DNA of 64,000 nt from the NCBI GenBank assembly GCA_026168455.1, contig CM047426.1, positions 63,501,562-63,565,561 on the forward strand, read 5' to 3'. Below the pieces are notes generated by a model, which made no database searches, was not told where the DNA came from, and was given only the letters and a program-made list of their open reading frames with translations. The position numbers were made by a program, and so were the translations under genes. Origin of the DNA: Theocolax elegans (Eukaryota > Arthropoda > Insecta > Hymenoptera > Cerocephalidae). Below, one piece after another: positions 1 to 9,718 of this stretch. Within the stretch, counting starts at the first letter, position 1. The number at the start of each line of letters is the position of its first letter.

Positions 1-775
1 GAAAAGTTATTATATCGGATACTCGTGTTTACTAAACGATATTAATTTAATTCAAAACGTCTTTTAATAATTAATACCGTTACAAGGTATAGACTTTTCC
101 AATTATATTGTACCCTATATAACGTACGTTTTGTAAATGTCCGAAATATTGCTGGTAAAGTAACTCAAATAAAAAACTACTTATGTATTCCACCTAATAT
201 ATACGAGAAAAAATAGGAATTTTTAATATTTATAATTGTACAAAATTATAATAAACTATATAAAACTATATTTATGGGAATTGTTATTACATATACCCTA
301 GTAGAAAATTGAACATAAAATATGCTGAAGACAATAACTTATGGCCATTAATACTTAGGATTACAAACAATGCCGAATTATTGGTTATTTTATGCTAAAT
401 TAAAAATCATCTAAACCATTGCATGGTCAAATATATTGACAAATAAATGCCAACTATTCTGTAATTGAAATGCCCAAAAAATTAGCATTATATAGAGGAA
501 TGCAACTTTAACCTTAAAGTAACACGTGGTGTATCCATACATCTCCAAGATTTTGTTTTGATCACGCGTCCAATATTTTCTAACTTGTGCATGTGAAGCA
601 TATTTTCGTGGTAGAATTCATTGTTGCGAGAGAAATAAGGACGTGTTATTTAACGCAAGTGTTATGTTATTGTGGGTTCGTAGCTGTTTTCTAACTCGAA
701 GGTAAAATAATTTGGTAGAAGATAACCAGATCAACCTTACGAGAATCTGCTCATTCGATTGGAAATTATGTGTTC
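1..775. other. AT-rich flank without genes
   Basis: No long open frame, RNA gene or repeat boundary is visible here. The stretch is AT-rich and ends exactly where the 5' LTR of the gypsy element begins (TGTAAAGG). Confidence 0.6.
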
Positions 776-1823
776 TGTAAAGGTAAGCTACATACTCTTA
801 TGCGTATGAAGCTATACTTTATAACGAGCGCGAGTGACGATCGGAAAAGCTCGTAGGTGATCGGGAAAGCCCGCGCGTAAGCCGCGTAAGGACTAATAAT
901 GGTCCGACGCGCAAGCTGACTGAGGAGAGTATATAGAGAGTTTATGCGAGTCATCGTAGATAGACACGTCGCCGGTAACGCCTTCCTTGATATTTCGCGG
1001 CAAGAGAACAAGAATCGTTGTCGCGGATTCTTGCTCGGGTTCTGGGTTTCGCGCCGTGAAGAGTGAGTGAGTTGGTGGAGTGAGCGTGCTGGTGTTAAGT
1101 GCACAGCTCCAGCGACTCCCAGGAACCTGCGAGGACGGCGAAGTTGCCGCGCGCGAGAGCCCGAGGGAGAGAGGGAAAACAGGCGAAGTCGAACGCATCG
1201 ACGGGGAGAATCGAGATTTAAGGTACGTGGTGCACCACTGGCGAGCCGCCGAAGCCGTAAAGACTCTCTCTTTACGGCTACAACTTTAAGTTAGGAATCG
1301 ACGAATCTCGCCCGCGCGCGACGGCGAGGAAGCTAACGGGCGACCGCGTATGCGTGCTAGAAAGAGAGACACCTCGTCGCGAGACCTCACGCGGCCTATA
1401 TATGGCTTTTGTTAAATCTTTGTTTTATGTTAAACTGTATTTATATTTCTTTAACTTGAATAAAATTCATATGTAATCAATATCCGAGTACGAGTTTGAT
1501 TATTGATTATCGGCGTATGTTATTCCCGTTATCCCGAATACCGCCCTCTCCGTTTCAGGAGCGGCCGAGGTAAACTTACCGCGAATTTATCCCTTTTATT
1601 CGCGGTCCTTTTCAGCTCACGACGTTTTAGCTGTACAAAGACGCGAGATCGGCAAGTGATCTCGCGGTTGTTAACGGACATCGCAACGGTAGGTCGTGCG
1701 CGGGGTTCACTGATTTGAATCCGCCGCGCACTCTCGGAGCACCGCCTAGGGAGTATAACTAGGCAGTGCCGTAGCAACCGATCCCTTTACCCCTACCGAC
1801 GCGAAAGATTGTACCCCGTTACA
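776..1823 (+). repeat. 5' LTR of the gypsy element
   Basis: Starts TGTAAAGG and ends CGTTACA, matching the 3' copy at 9719-10766 with equal length. An AATAAA-type signal lies in the AT-rich stretch near 1460. Short open frames inside it are shadows and recur in the other LTR. Confidence 0.95.
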
Positions 1824-1825
1824 AC

Positions 1826-1842
1826 TGGCGCCCAAATACGTG
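1826..1842 (+). other. Primer-binding site of the gypsy element
   Basis: TGGCGCCCAAATACG begins two bases after the LTR; TGG pairs with the CCA end of a tRNA. Which tRNA serves as primer is not decided here. Confidence 0.7.
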
Positions 1843-2050
1843 TGGATTAGGGATTACGCCGGATTAATTATCACAGAGAAGTGATAATTAATCTTACGAA
1901 TTATTTATTTATTTAATAATAAGAAATTTTTTTAACAAGAATAAAGCTTTTACTACCAAGTGGGTAGTAAAAGCCGAAAAGCCGCCGTGGTATTTGCGGA
2001 CAAATACCACAACGTGAGGTCGACCCTGCGACTCAATTAGATTAATTTCC

Positions 2051-2088
<38 letters not shown>

Positions 2089-2760
2089 AATCGTCTCGTT
2101 TTCGGCGGATTGAGACAATTATTCGTAAATAATTGACTCAAAATTCAACAAGCGAATTGTAAAGCCTGCGCAAGGTTACCAACTTGAACCTGGTAAAATT
2201 GAAGCTTTTCGGACGGACATAACCTGGCCCGACGTCCTAATATTTATAGGTTAGGATAACAAATCCATGTTTATGCGATTGTAAATGAGGTCATGCGTGC
2301 GGTTTAAATAATTTAGATAACGATAAGATATTAATTTGTCTGTGATTATGTTACTTAATTTATTTAAATTCACTAATTTAAGAAGATTTAGTTGCGATAG
2401 ACCTCGAGCCAGGTTAACAATTTAAATTAACGAGTAGATAAGAAAAATCTTGTATATTATTAATTTTTAAATTCAAATTGTCCTCGGTTTTCTTTGATAA
2501 TTCTCTAGTGAGTGATAATAGAGTTCAAGAGAACCTGTCCGAAAAGCTAGAAGTGTATTTGCGGATAGCAGATTCAAGTGAGTGGCTATATATCTTAGGG
2601 AAAAGATAATTCCTTCAACTTTTGGCACAATAATTTTAATTTTTCTTTGCTGCCACGCAAATTAAAATAGAATATCCTTGCGCACGCCAGGCCACAGTGC
2701 ACCAAAATAGAGATTTTTGTTTATTTGAAGTTATCCGCGAGCGATAATTGAATAAGCGCA
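1843..2760 (+). other. Untranslated leader of the gypsy element
   Basis: About 900 bp between the primer-binding site and the gag ATG. It is AT-rich, has no long frame, and holds a 34-bp (TC)n microsatellite at 2054-2087. Confidence 0.7.
2054..2087. repeat. (TC)n microsatellite
   Basis: Seventeen uninterrupted TC dinucleotides inside the leader of the gypsy element. Confidence 0.95.
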
Positions 2761-4614
2761 ATGGCCGACCGAAACGCCGACAGTTTGGCCCAACGAGACG
2801 AGGACATTATAGTGCAGGTGGACGAGTGGATCCACACCCAAAACGCAGCACAAATCGAGGCTCACCTAGAACAGATGGAGCTTCGACTTGATGGTTCCTG
2901 CTATCAAAAGACGGAACGCCTACAGCAATGGCTGCTAGGAAATTATTCGGCCGACGAGTTCAGTCAAGAAACTGACACCGTCAATGACCGGATAAGGCGG
3001 GTCGAGAAGCGGACAGAAGTGATCCGCCGAGTCGGGGAGACAACGCCAGGAGCGTTACCTGATGAGAGAGGTACGCACCTGATTGAGGAAAATCTCAATC
3101 GTACGACCCGACTACCTAGCGAGGACCTGCCAACAGCCCCAGAGGAGGGCCAGTCTAGCAGTCAATCCAGTCGGAGGGGTAGTCAATCTGACTGGATAAC
3201 GCTAATAGCGACCGATGGGACGCCATTTGATGTGCCGCGGCTATTCTGCACATGTCTGGCAGAACAAATTGCCAAGACAAAAGCTCTACAAGAGCAAATG
3301 GAAAGTATGGCGGCACAGATTACAAGGCTAACCGATGCCGTAAGCCACATGACGTCCCAAAGAGCATCAAGTACGCGATTGGATCCACTAGGCCCAAGTC
3401 CACGTGTCCAATTTCAGGACACGTATACCTGCTACCGGCCAGAGGAGTCACCGGTTCAGCAAGAGGACGCACGACTACAGCCCCAAACGCCAGGACCAGC
3501 TCCTAGCGCCACCCTGGGCGGAGCTTGGGAGGGGGGAGACACCTGGGTGCCAGGAAGGCCCCCATGTGAAGAAAGTTCACCCTTAAGGCCCCAAGCGTCG
3601 TGCGTCCAAGAACAACCGTCCTGGGCTTCGCGCTCATTGAACCCCACACGCGACCGAGGCGAGATCGTGAGAAAGTGGGGAATAAAGTTCTCAGGGGACG
3701 GAAGCGAGAGCATTAACAGCTTCTTAGAGCGCGTGGACGACTGCAGAGTCCTAGCAAACATGACGCAGGATGAAGTCCTTCCTTCTCTTTTGCAGTTGCT
3801 GGTGGAAGACGCCGCAAGGTGGTACCGCAATAACAAAGGAAAGTGGAGGAATTGGGACGAATTCACGTGCTCAATTAAACGCTGGTACGGAGCCAGCGAA
3901 ACTTACCAAGAGAAGCTGATCCTTGAATGCACCTCACGTACTCAGGGCGAAGACGAACCGGTACGTGAGTACATGAATTGCATGATAGGCATGCTACAAG
4001 AGCTCGTCCCCAAGCCTAGCGAGAGGAACCAGGTAGATCACCTCTACCGAAACATGCTGCCGAGAATCCAGCGCCGGTTCAAGCGAATCGAGGCGCAGAC
4101 GATCGACCAGCTGTTTGACTTGGCCCGCGAAGCGGAGCGGCTGCAAGAGCGCGAAAAGCTCTACAAACCACCTCCAATGGAAGGGGAGCTGGTGCGGCCG
4201 GAGTTCGCGTATAAGGCCAAGAAGAAGTCAGAGAAGGCTCCTCTGAAGGCAAAGGTAGCAGCGGTGGAATCCGATAAATCCACCACCGGCAAGAATCTGG
4301 TGGAGCTGGACGCGATTCTCAACCAGCTGAAGAAGTTGCTACCAAGTGAGAACGGGAGCGCAGCCGGGAGTAGCAAACCAGGAAGTCCCAAGAGTGGACG
4401 ACGGTTTGTTCAGAAAAAGAGACCGCCGAACCGGCCCGGAGAGCAGAGGGGCCAATACGAGAAGCCCCGCGGCGGAAAGAGCGCGGAAGGAGGGCCAAGC
4501 AGGACGCCCTTCGATCCGAGCAAACCGATTTCCTGTAATGGGTGCGGGAAGCTTGCGTATTTCCGCCGCCATTGCCCTGACTGCAATAAGGGAAACGCCT
4601 CCGGGAGCGACTAA
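2761..4614 (+). CDS. gag: Gag polyprotein, truncated by a frameshift
   Basis: Structural protein that packages the retrotransposon RNA. The 617-residue frame starts at the first ATG after the leader. A retrotransposon-gag-type region lies at about residues 300-460 (ARWYRNNKGKW, then the IKRWYG segment), followed by a basic, proline-rich part and one zinc knuckle near residues 592-608. That knuckle reads CNGCGKLAYFRRHCPDC: the usual histidine is a tyrosine, so it is CX2CX4YX4C. The frame stops six codons later because one G is missing near 4608 compared with the second copy of the same sequence near 5937; in that copy gag reads straight into protease. So the family appears to use one continuous gag-pol frame. 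Residues from about 358 onward are repeated in the next ORF. Confidence 0.9.
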   Translation: MADRNADSLAQRDEDIIVQVDEWIHTQNAAQIEAHLEQMELRLDGSCYQKTERLQQWLLGNYSADEFSQETDTVNDRIRRVEKRTEVIRRVGETTPGALPDERGTHLIEENLNRTTRLPSEDLPTAPEEGQSSSQSSRRGSQSDWITLIATDGTPFDVPRLFCTCLAEQIAKTKALQEQMESMAAQITRLTDAVSHMTSQRASSTRLDPLGPSPRVQFQDTYTCYRPEESPVQQEDARLQPQTPGPAPSATLGGAWEGGDTWVPGRPPCEESSPLRPQASCVQEQPSWASRSLNPTRDRGEIVRKWGIKFSGDGSESINSFLERVDDCRVLANMTQDEVLPSLLQLLVEDAARWYRNNKGKWRNWDEFTCSIKRWYGASETYQEKLILECTSRTQGEDEPVREYMNCMIGMLQELVPKPSERNQVDHLYRNMLPRIQRRFKRIEAQTIDQLFDLAREAERLQEREKLYKPPPMEGELVRPEFAYKAKKKSEKAPLKAKVAAVESDKSTTGKNLVELDAILNQLKKLLPSENGSAAGSSKPGSPKSGRRFVQKKRPPNRPGEQRGQYEKPRGGKSAEGGPSRTPFDPSKPISCNGCGKLAYFRRHCPDCNKGNASGSD

Positions 4615-5159
4615 ACGGGACTCAGGCCGAACCCAAGGGCCAGAGAGTCCCAGAGATGCCCAGAAGCTCGGGCCCACGGAATGAACGAGACCGCGCGGAG
4701 CTCATCCGCGGCGGGATAGACTCGATGAAGCCAGAGGGGCATAGGAAGGGAATCGATTCCCAAGATTCTATTCCTCAAGGTCAGCAGGAGCCACACCGGA
4801 GCTACCGTCCAGAGGACGAGACGCGCTGGTGGCTCCAAGCGGAAATTGGCGATTTCCGGATCAGAGCCCTGTATGATCCAGGAGCTTCGACGACGGTAAT
4901 GGGGTCTAACGGCCTCACAATCGCCACCGCCCTGGGAAAATCGCTCTCTACCGAAAACGCGGGGAGAGTGAAATTGGCTGATGGACATGCACAACCACTG
5001 AGTGGGCACGTAATGTTGCCTTTCACCATCGGTGGTGAGACCAAGGAGCTCAGGGTTGCCATTATGCCAAATCTGGACGCCGAATGTTACGTAGGAGTCA
5101 ATTTCGTACGTGCATTTCGTGCAGTTCTAGACCCAGACGCTGATCAGCTGTTCCTCAAA
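3832..5159 (+). repeat. Tandem duplication inside gypsy gag-protease, copy 1
   Basis: This 1328-bp segment, covering the second half of gag and all of protease, is followed immediately by a 1329-bp copy. By eye the copies differ only by the missing G near 4608 and an A/G change at about 5096/6425. The ancestral unit is 1329 bp, exactly 443 codons, so the duplication kept phase. A short AACA/AAAAAC homology marks the junction. Confidence 0.95.
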
Positions 5160-8100
5160 AACAAAGGAAAGTGGAGGAATTGGGACGAATTCACGTGCTC
5201 AATTAAACGCTGGTACGGAGCCAGCGAAACTTACCAAGAGAAGCTGATCCTTGAATGCACCTCACGTACTCAGGGCGAAGACGAACCGGTACGTGAGTAC
5301 ATGAATTGCATGATAGGCATGCTACAAGAGCTCGTCCCCAAGCCTAGCGAGAGGAACCAGGTAGATCACCTCTACCGAAACATGCTGCCGAGAATCCAGC
5401 GCCGGTTCAAGCGAATCGAGGCGCAGACGATCGACCAGCTGTTTGACTTGGCCCGCGAAGCGGAGCGGCTGCAAGAGCGCGAAAAGCTCTACAAACCACC
5501 TCCAATGGAAGGGGAGCTGGTGCGGCCGGAGTTCGCGTATAAGGCCAAGAAGAAGTCAGAGAAGGCTCCTCTGAAGGCAAAGGTAGCAGCGGTGGAATCC
5601 GATAAATCCACCACCGGCAAGAATCTGGTGGAGCTGGACGCGATTCTCAACCAGCTGAAGAAGTTGCTACCAAGTGAGAACGGGAGCGCAGCCGGGAGTA
5701 GCAAACCAGGAAGTCCCAAGAGTGGACGACGGTTTGTTCAGAAAAAGAGACCGCCGAACCGGCCCGGAGAGCAGAGGGGCCAATACGAGAAGCCCCGCGG
5801 CGGAAAGAGCGCGGAAGGAGGGCCAAGCAGGACGCCCTTCGATCCGAGCAAACCGATTTCCTGTAATGGGTGCGGGAAGCTTGCGTATTTCCGCCGCCAT
5901 TGCCCTGACTGCAATAAGGGAAACGCCTCCGGGAGCGGACTAAACGGGACTCAGGCCGAACCCAAGGGCCAGAGAGTCCCAGAGATGCCCAGAAGCTCGG
6001 GCCCACGGAATGAACGAGACCGCGCGGAGCTCATCCGCGGCGGGATAGACTCGATGAAGCCAGAGGGGCATAGGAAGGGAATCGATTCCCAAGATTCTAT
6101 TCCTCAAGGTCAGCAGGAGCCACACCGGAGCTACCGTCCAGAGGACGAGACGCGCTGGTGGCTCCAAGCGGAAATTGGCGATTTCCGGATCAGAGCCCTG
6201 TATGATCCAGGAGCTTCGACGACGGTAATGGGGTCTAACGGCCTCACAATCGCCACCGCCCTGGGAAAATCGCTCTCTACCGAAAACGCGGGGAGAGTGA
6301 AATTGGCTGATGGACATGCACAACCACTGAGTGGGCACGTAATGTTGCCTTTCACCATCGGTGGTGAGACCAAGGAGCTCAGGGTTGCCATTATGCCAAA
6401 TCTGGACGCCGAATGTTACGTGGGAGTCAATTTCGTACGTGCATTTCGTGCAGTTCTAGACCCAGACGCTGATCAGCTGTTCCTCAAAAACAGCAAAGCC
6501 CACGTCCAGTTAGAGGTAGCTAGCTTGAACGGAGGTACGGCTTCTTTGTCGTCAGCAGGTGTGGCTGACGCAACCGACAGTATACGCGAGGAATTGCGTC
6601 AGCTGTTGGACCGAGTTCTATCCAACACCATGCCAAAGATCGGTCGATCTCACGATGTCGAGCAGCGGTACTACCCGGTCTCGGACAAAATTCAGGAAGA
6701 AATGCACCGCCAAGTGAAGGAGATGCTTGACTCCGGGGTCATTGAGCCCTCGACCAGCGGATGGTCCAGCCCGGTGGTGATGACGAGAAAGGATGACAAT
6801 TCTAGACGGTTTTGTATCGACTTCAGGAAAGTCAACGCTTTAACAAAACCAGATGCATATCCTTTGCCTTTCATGCACGATATACTGCGCAAACTAAGAA
6901 AGGCTCGCTATATCTCCACTCTCGACATGAATTGCGCCTATCATCAGATACCGTTGCAAGTCGAGTCGCGCCCTATTACTGCTTTCACAGTTCCTGGATT
7001 GGGACTGTTCCAGTTCACGAGGATGCCGTACGGATTGGCATACGCGGGGGCGACCTTTCAACGGATGATAGACCAAGTCGTAGGACCAGACCTGGCGCCG
7101 CACGCTTATGCTTACCTTGATGATATTATCGTCGTGTCGGAGACATTCGAGGATCATAAGCGTTACCTAGAGGAAGTCCTTAAAAGACTGACAGGAGCTG
7201 GACTTTCAATAAACCGGGATAAGTGCGTTTTTTGTAAGTCAGAGGTTAAGTATCTTGGCGTAATGGTAAACCGGGACGGAGTACGTCCCGATCCCGCCAA
7301 GATAGAGCCGATAAAAGAGTATCCGGCTCCGAAGAATATTAAACAGCTTCGCCGTTTCCTCGGTATGGCTTCTTGGCATAGGCGATTTATGCCGGATTAC
7401 GCGACAATCGCAGAACCTTTGACGCGTTTAACCAAGAAGAACCAGCGGTATGAGTGGCTTGATCAGCAAGAGCAAGCCTTCCAACAGCTCAAGGCCGTCT
7501 TAATGACAGCACCGATTCTGCAGCGTCCCGTCCCAAATGGGCAGTGCATACTGCAGACGGACGCCAGCGACACAGGTATAGGGGCTGTGCTACTCCAACT
7601 CGTGGATGGAGACGAAAAAGTTTTGGAGTATGCAAGTCGGATCTTGTCCCCAGCCGAGAGGAATTACAGTGTCACCGAACGAGAATGTTTAGCCGTTGTC
7701 TGGGCAATAAAGAAGTTCAGGCAGTATATAGAAGGTTACGCGTTTCGAGTCGTAACCGACCACAACAGTTTGCGTTGGCTCTGCAATATGCGCAACCCAA
7801 CGAGTCGTCTCGCAAGATGGGCTCTCGAACTCCAAGCGCACACCTTCACGATTGAGCACAAGAAAGGTGCGCTTAATCATGTTCCAGACGCGCTCTCTAG
7901 AATGTATGAAGAAGGAGAGCCGACGATAGCCTCGGTCTCTTGGAGCGACACTACTGTTGACCCGTGGTACCTCGCATGGGTAAAGGATGTATCAGAGAGA
8001 CCACGGGAATTCCCCGAATGGAAAGTAGTAGGGGGAAATCTATATACTTACCGGCCTGACCCCACCTTAGAGGACGTCATGGAAGACCCCGAGGCATGGA

Positions 8101-8267
8101 AGATGGTAGTGCCTCAAGAGAATCGCCCGTCGATTCTAAGAGAATGTCACGACGATCCAACTGCTGGCCACTTAGGTCGCGAAAAGACTTTCGCACGGGT
8201 TGCCAGATTATACCCCCGATACTACGCGGAGGTAGGTGACTACGTGCGGAAATGTCAAATCTGCTAG
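4656..8267 (+). CDS. pol: Pol polyprotein with duplicated Gag-protease segment
   Basis: Polyprotein for reverse transcription. Order: aspartic protease (YDPGAST, near residue 74), a second partial Gag with zinc knuckle (residues ~167-430), a second protease (same motif near residue 517), reverse transcriptase (residues ~680-870, catalytic YLDD near 820), RNase H (LQTDASD near 965, TERE and VVTDHNS further on), and the start of the integrase zinc finger (H-x-H then KCQIC). The frame is ended by TAG at 8265-8267, exactly between CQIC and QCK; the same frame continues as integrase, so this is a nonsense mutation, probably CAG to TAG. The true N-terminus lies upstream in gag. Confidence 0.93.
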   Translation: MPRSSGPRNERDRAELIRGGIDSMKPEGHRKGIDSQDSIPQGQQEPHRSYRPEDETRWWLQAEIGDFRIRALYDPGASTTVMGSNGLTIATALGKSLSTENAGRVKLADGHAQPLSGHVMLPFTIGGETKELRVAIMPNLDAECYVGVNFVRAFRAVLDPDADQLFLKNKGKWRNWDEFTCSIKRWYGASETYQEKLILECTSRTQGEDEPVREYMNCMIGMLQELVPKPSERNQVDHLYRNMLPRIQRRFKRIEAQTIDQLFDLAREAERLQEREKLYKPPPMEGELVRPEFAYKAKKKSEKAPLKAKVAAVESDKSTTGKNLVELDAILNQLKKLLPSENGSAAGSSKPGSPKSGRRFVQKKRPPNRPGEQRGQYEKPRGGKSAEGGPSRTPFDPSKPISCNGCGKLAYFRRHCPDCNKGNASGSGLNGTQAEPKGQRVPEMPRSSGPRNERDRAELIRGGIDSMKPEGHRKGIDSQDSIPQGQQEPHRSYRPEDETRWWLQAEIGDFRIRALYDPGASTTVMGSNGLTIATALGKSLSTENAGRVKLADGHAQPLSGHVMLPFTIGGETKELRVAIMPNLDAECYVGVNFVRAFRAVLDPDADQLFLKNSKAHVQLEVASLNGGTASLSSAGVADATDSIREELRQLLDRVLSNTMPKIGRSHDVEQRYYPVSDKIQEEMHRQVKEMLDSGVIEPSTSGWSSPVVMTRKDDNSRRFCIDFRKVNALTKPDAYPLPFMHDILRKLRKARYISTLDMNCAYHQIPLQVESRPITAFTVPGLGLFQFTRMPYGLAYAGATFQRMIDQVVGPDLAPHAYAYLDDIIVVSETFEDHKRYLEEVLKRLTGAGLSINRDKCVFCKSEVKYLGVMVNRDGVRPDPAKIEPIKEYPAPKNIKQLRRFLGMASWHRRFMPDYATIAEPLTRLTKKNQRYEWLDQQEQAFQQLKAVLMTAPILQRPVPNGQCILQTDASDTGIGAVLLQLVDGDEKVLEYASRILSPAERNYSVTERECLAVVWAIKKFRQYIEGYAFRVVTDHNSLRWLCNMRNPTSRLARWALELQAHTFTIEHKKGALNHVPDALSRMYEEGEPTIASVSWSDTTVDPWYLAWVKDVSERPREFPEWKVVGGNLYTYRPDPTLEDVMEDPEAWKMVVPQENRPSILRECHDDPTAGHLGREKTFARVARLYPRYYAEVGDYVRKCQIC
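5160..6488 (+). repeat. Tandem duplication inside gypsy gag-protease, copy 2
   Basis: Second unit of the duplication. It retains the G missing in copy 1, so gag and protease are fused in one frame here and run on into reverse transcriptase. Confidence 0.95.
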
Positions 8268-8303
8268 CAGTGTAAGGTAGAGCAGCAACCGCCTAGAGGC
8301 CTA

Positions 8304-9485
8304 ATGGGCCGTAGAGTAGTCGAAAGACCTTGGCAGGTAGTCGCAGGTGATGTGACTGGACCATTACCTCGCTCTACCCACGGATTCGAGTACATTCTAG
8401 TCTTCCAGGACTTATTTACGCGCTGGATTGAAGCGGTCCCACTTAGAAAAGCAAACGCAAAGACCATAGTAAAGGAGTTACACGAGCGTGTCCTCATGCG
8501 TTTCGGCACGCCGGAAGTATTTCACTCCGATAATGGGACCGAGTTCAAAAACAAGATGGTCGACGACTATCTCAAAGAGAAGGGAGTGTACCATACGACG
8601 ACACCTCCTTACCACCCTCGAGCAAACCCCGTAGAAAGGTCGAACCGCACGCTTAAGACAATGGTAGCTTCGTACATCAAGGAAAAGCATACCAGCTGGG
8701 ACGAAAAGCTACCGGAATTAGTGTTTGCAATAAACACAGCGGTTCAAAGCTCGACAGGGTGGAGCCCGGCAATGTTGAACTACGGTCGACAGCCAGAGCC
8801 ACCTAGCACGGACCGGCGAGAGCAAGAAGAGCTCGCACAAGAACGGTTTGATCAGCAGCGGCTCCAGGACTGGTCTGAGAGACTGTCCAGGCTAACCGAG
8901 TTGCACAAAGTGGCCTCCGAGAATGCCGCCGCGGCTCAAGCGAGACAAGCCGTATATTTCAACGCCGGGCGTCGAGACGAAATCTTTGAGATAGGCGATC
9001 TTGTTTGGAAAAAGAACAGAGTCCAGTCTTCCAGCGCTGACAAGACAACCTCTAAGTTGGCACCAAAGTATGTAGGCCCATACGTGGTTGTCCAGACAAA
9101 AGGCTCAAACACGTACCTTATTCAGGACGGGCAAGGCGACGAGGAGATGATACACGCCGAACATCTCAAGCCCTACGTGCCCGACAACGGAATGCCTCTG
9201 GCCGAAGTAGACGACGTCGCCCAACCGACGATGGACGAAGAGGCGACGAGCGACCCGCCTCCTGCGAGCGAAGACACCCCGAGCGAAAACATGTACTCTC
9301 CGGCCGCTCCCAGCGGGGAGCCGAGGCCCACAGCGAGCGTTCCGACGAAAAAGGGAAGGGGTCGTCCGAGGAAAACCGCTAGGGTGGTCGTCCGTCCGAC
9401 AAACAGGGCCATAGAACCGCGCACTAGCGTTAGTGAATCAGAACGGAAGCGCGGTAGGGGTCGTCCAAGGAAGAACCCGAAATAA
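8304..9485 (+). CDS. Integrase catalytic and C-terminal part, cut off by TAG
   Basis: Integrates the element's cDNA into chromosomes. It is in the same frame as pol and separated from it only by the TAG at 8265. The D,D35E triad is visible at residues 16 (AGDVTGP), 76 (HSDNGTEF) and 111 (NPVERSN), followed by a GPY/F-type module (KYVGPYVVV near residue 255). The tail is unusual: it carries two AT-hook motifs, GRGRPRK at residues 351-357 and again at 384-390 at the extreme C-terminus, in a basic, proline-rich region. AT-hooks bind the minor groove of AT-rich DNA, suggesting (inference) a role in target choice. The start shown is the first ATG after the stop; the natural protein begins inside pol. 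Confidence 0.92.
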   Translation: MGRRVVERPWQVVAGDVTGPLPRSTHGFEYILVFQDLFTRWIEAVPLRKANAKTIVKELHERVLMRFGTPEVFHSDNGTEFKNKMVDDYLKEKGVYHTTTPPYHPRANPVERSNRTLKTMVASYIKEKHTSWDEKLPELVFAINTAVQSSTGWSPAMLNYGRQPEPPSTDRREQEELAQERFDQQRLQDWSERLSRLTELHKVASENAAAAQARQAVYFNAGRRDEIFEIGDLVWKKNRVQSSSADKTTSKLAPKYVGPYVVVQTKGSNTYLIQDGQGDEEMIHAEHLKPYVPDNGMPLAEVDDVAQPTMDEEATSDPPPASEDTPSENMYSPAAPSGEPRPTASVPTKKGRGRPRKTARVVVRPTNRAIEPRTSVSESERKRGRGRPRKNPK

Positions 9486-9708
9486 GGGAATACCCGGACA
9501 GTACCAAGGCTAGCAACCGACACCCATCTCTGAAGGCTCCTTTTGGATTAAACTCTCCTCTGCCACGGAACGAGCAAATTAAGAGTCCCTAGCTCGTTCT
9601 GGACGACTAGATCTCAGAAGTTCCATGGCCAAAGATTGGGCATCCGAGCCCTATCCCGATCCTGCACCCGCGAATCTCAGATACACACGTCCAGTGTACG
9701 TGGAATCT

Positions 9709-9718
9709 GGGAGGGGGG
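9709..9718 (+). other. Polypurine tract of the gypsy element
   Basis: GGGAGGGGGG immediately precedes the TG of the 3' LTR, the expected plus-strand primer site. Confidence 0.85.

Noticed and set aside
772..775. Certain 4-bp target duplication for the gypsy element
   Set aside because: GTTC and GTCC differ by one base; plausible but not proven.
893..1777. Several 70-110-codon frames in the gypsy LTRs
   Set aside because: They recur in both LTRs, overlap each other on both strands and show no protein motif.
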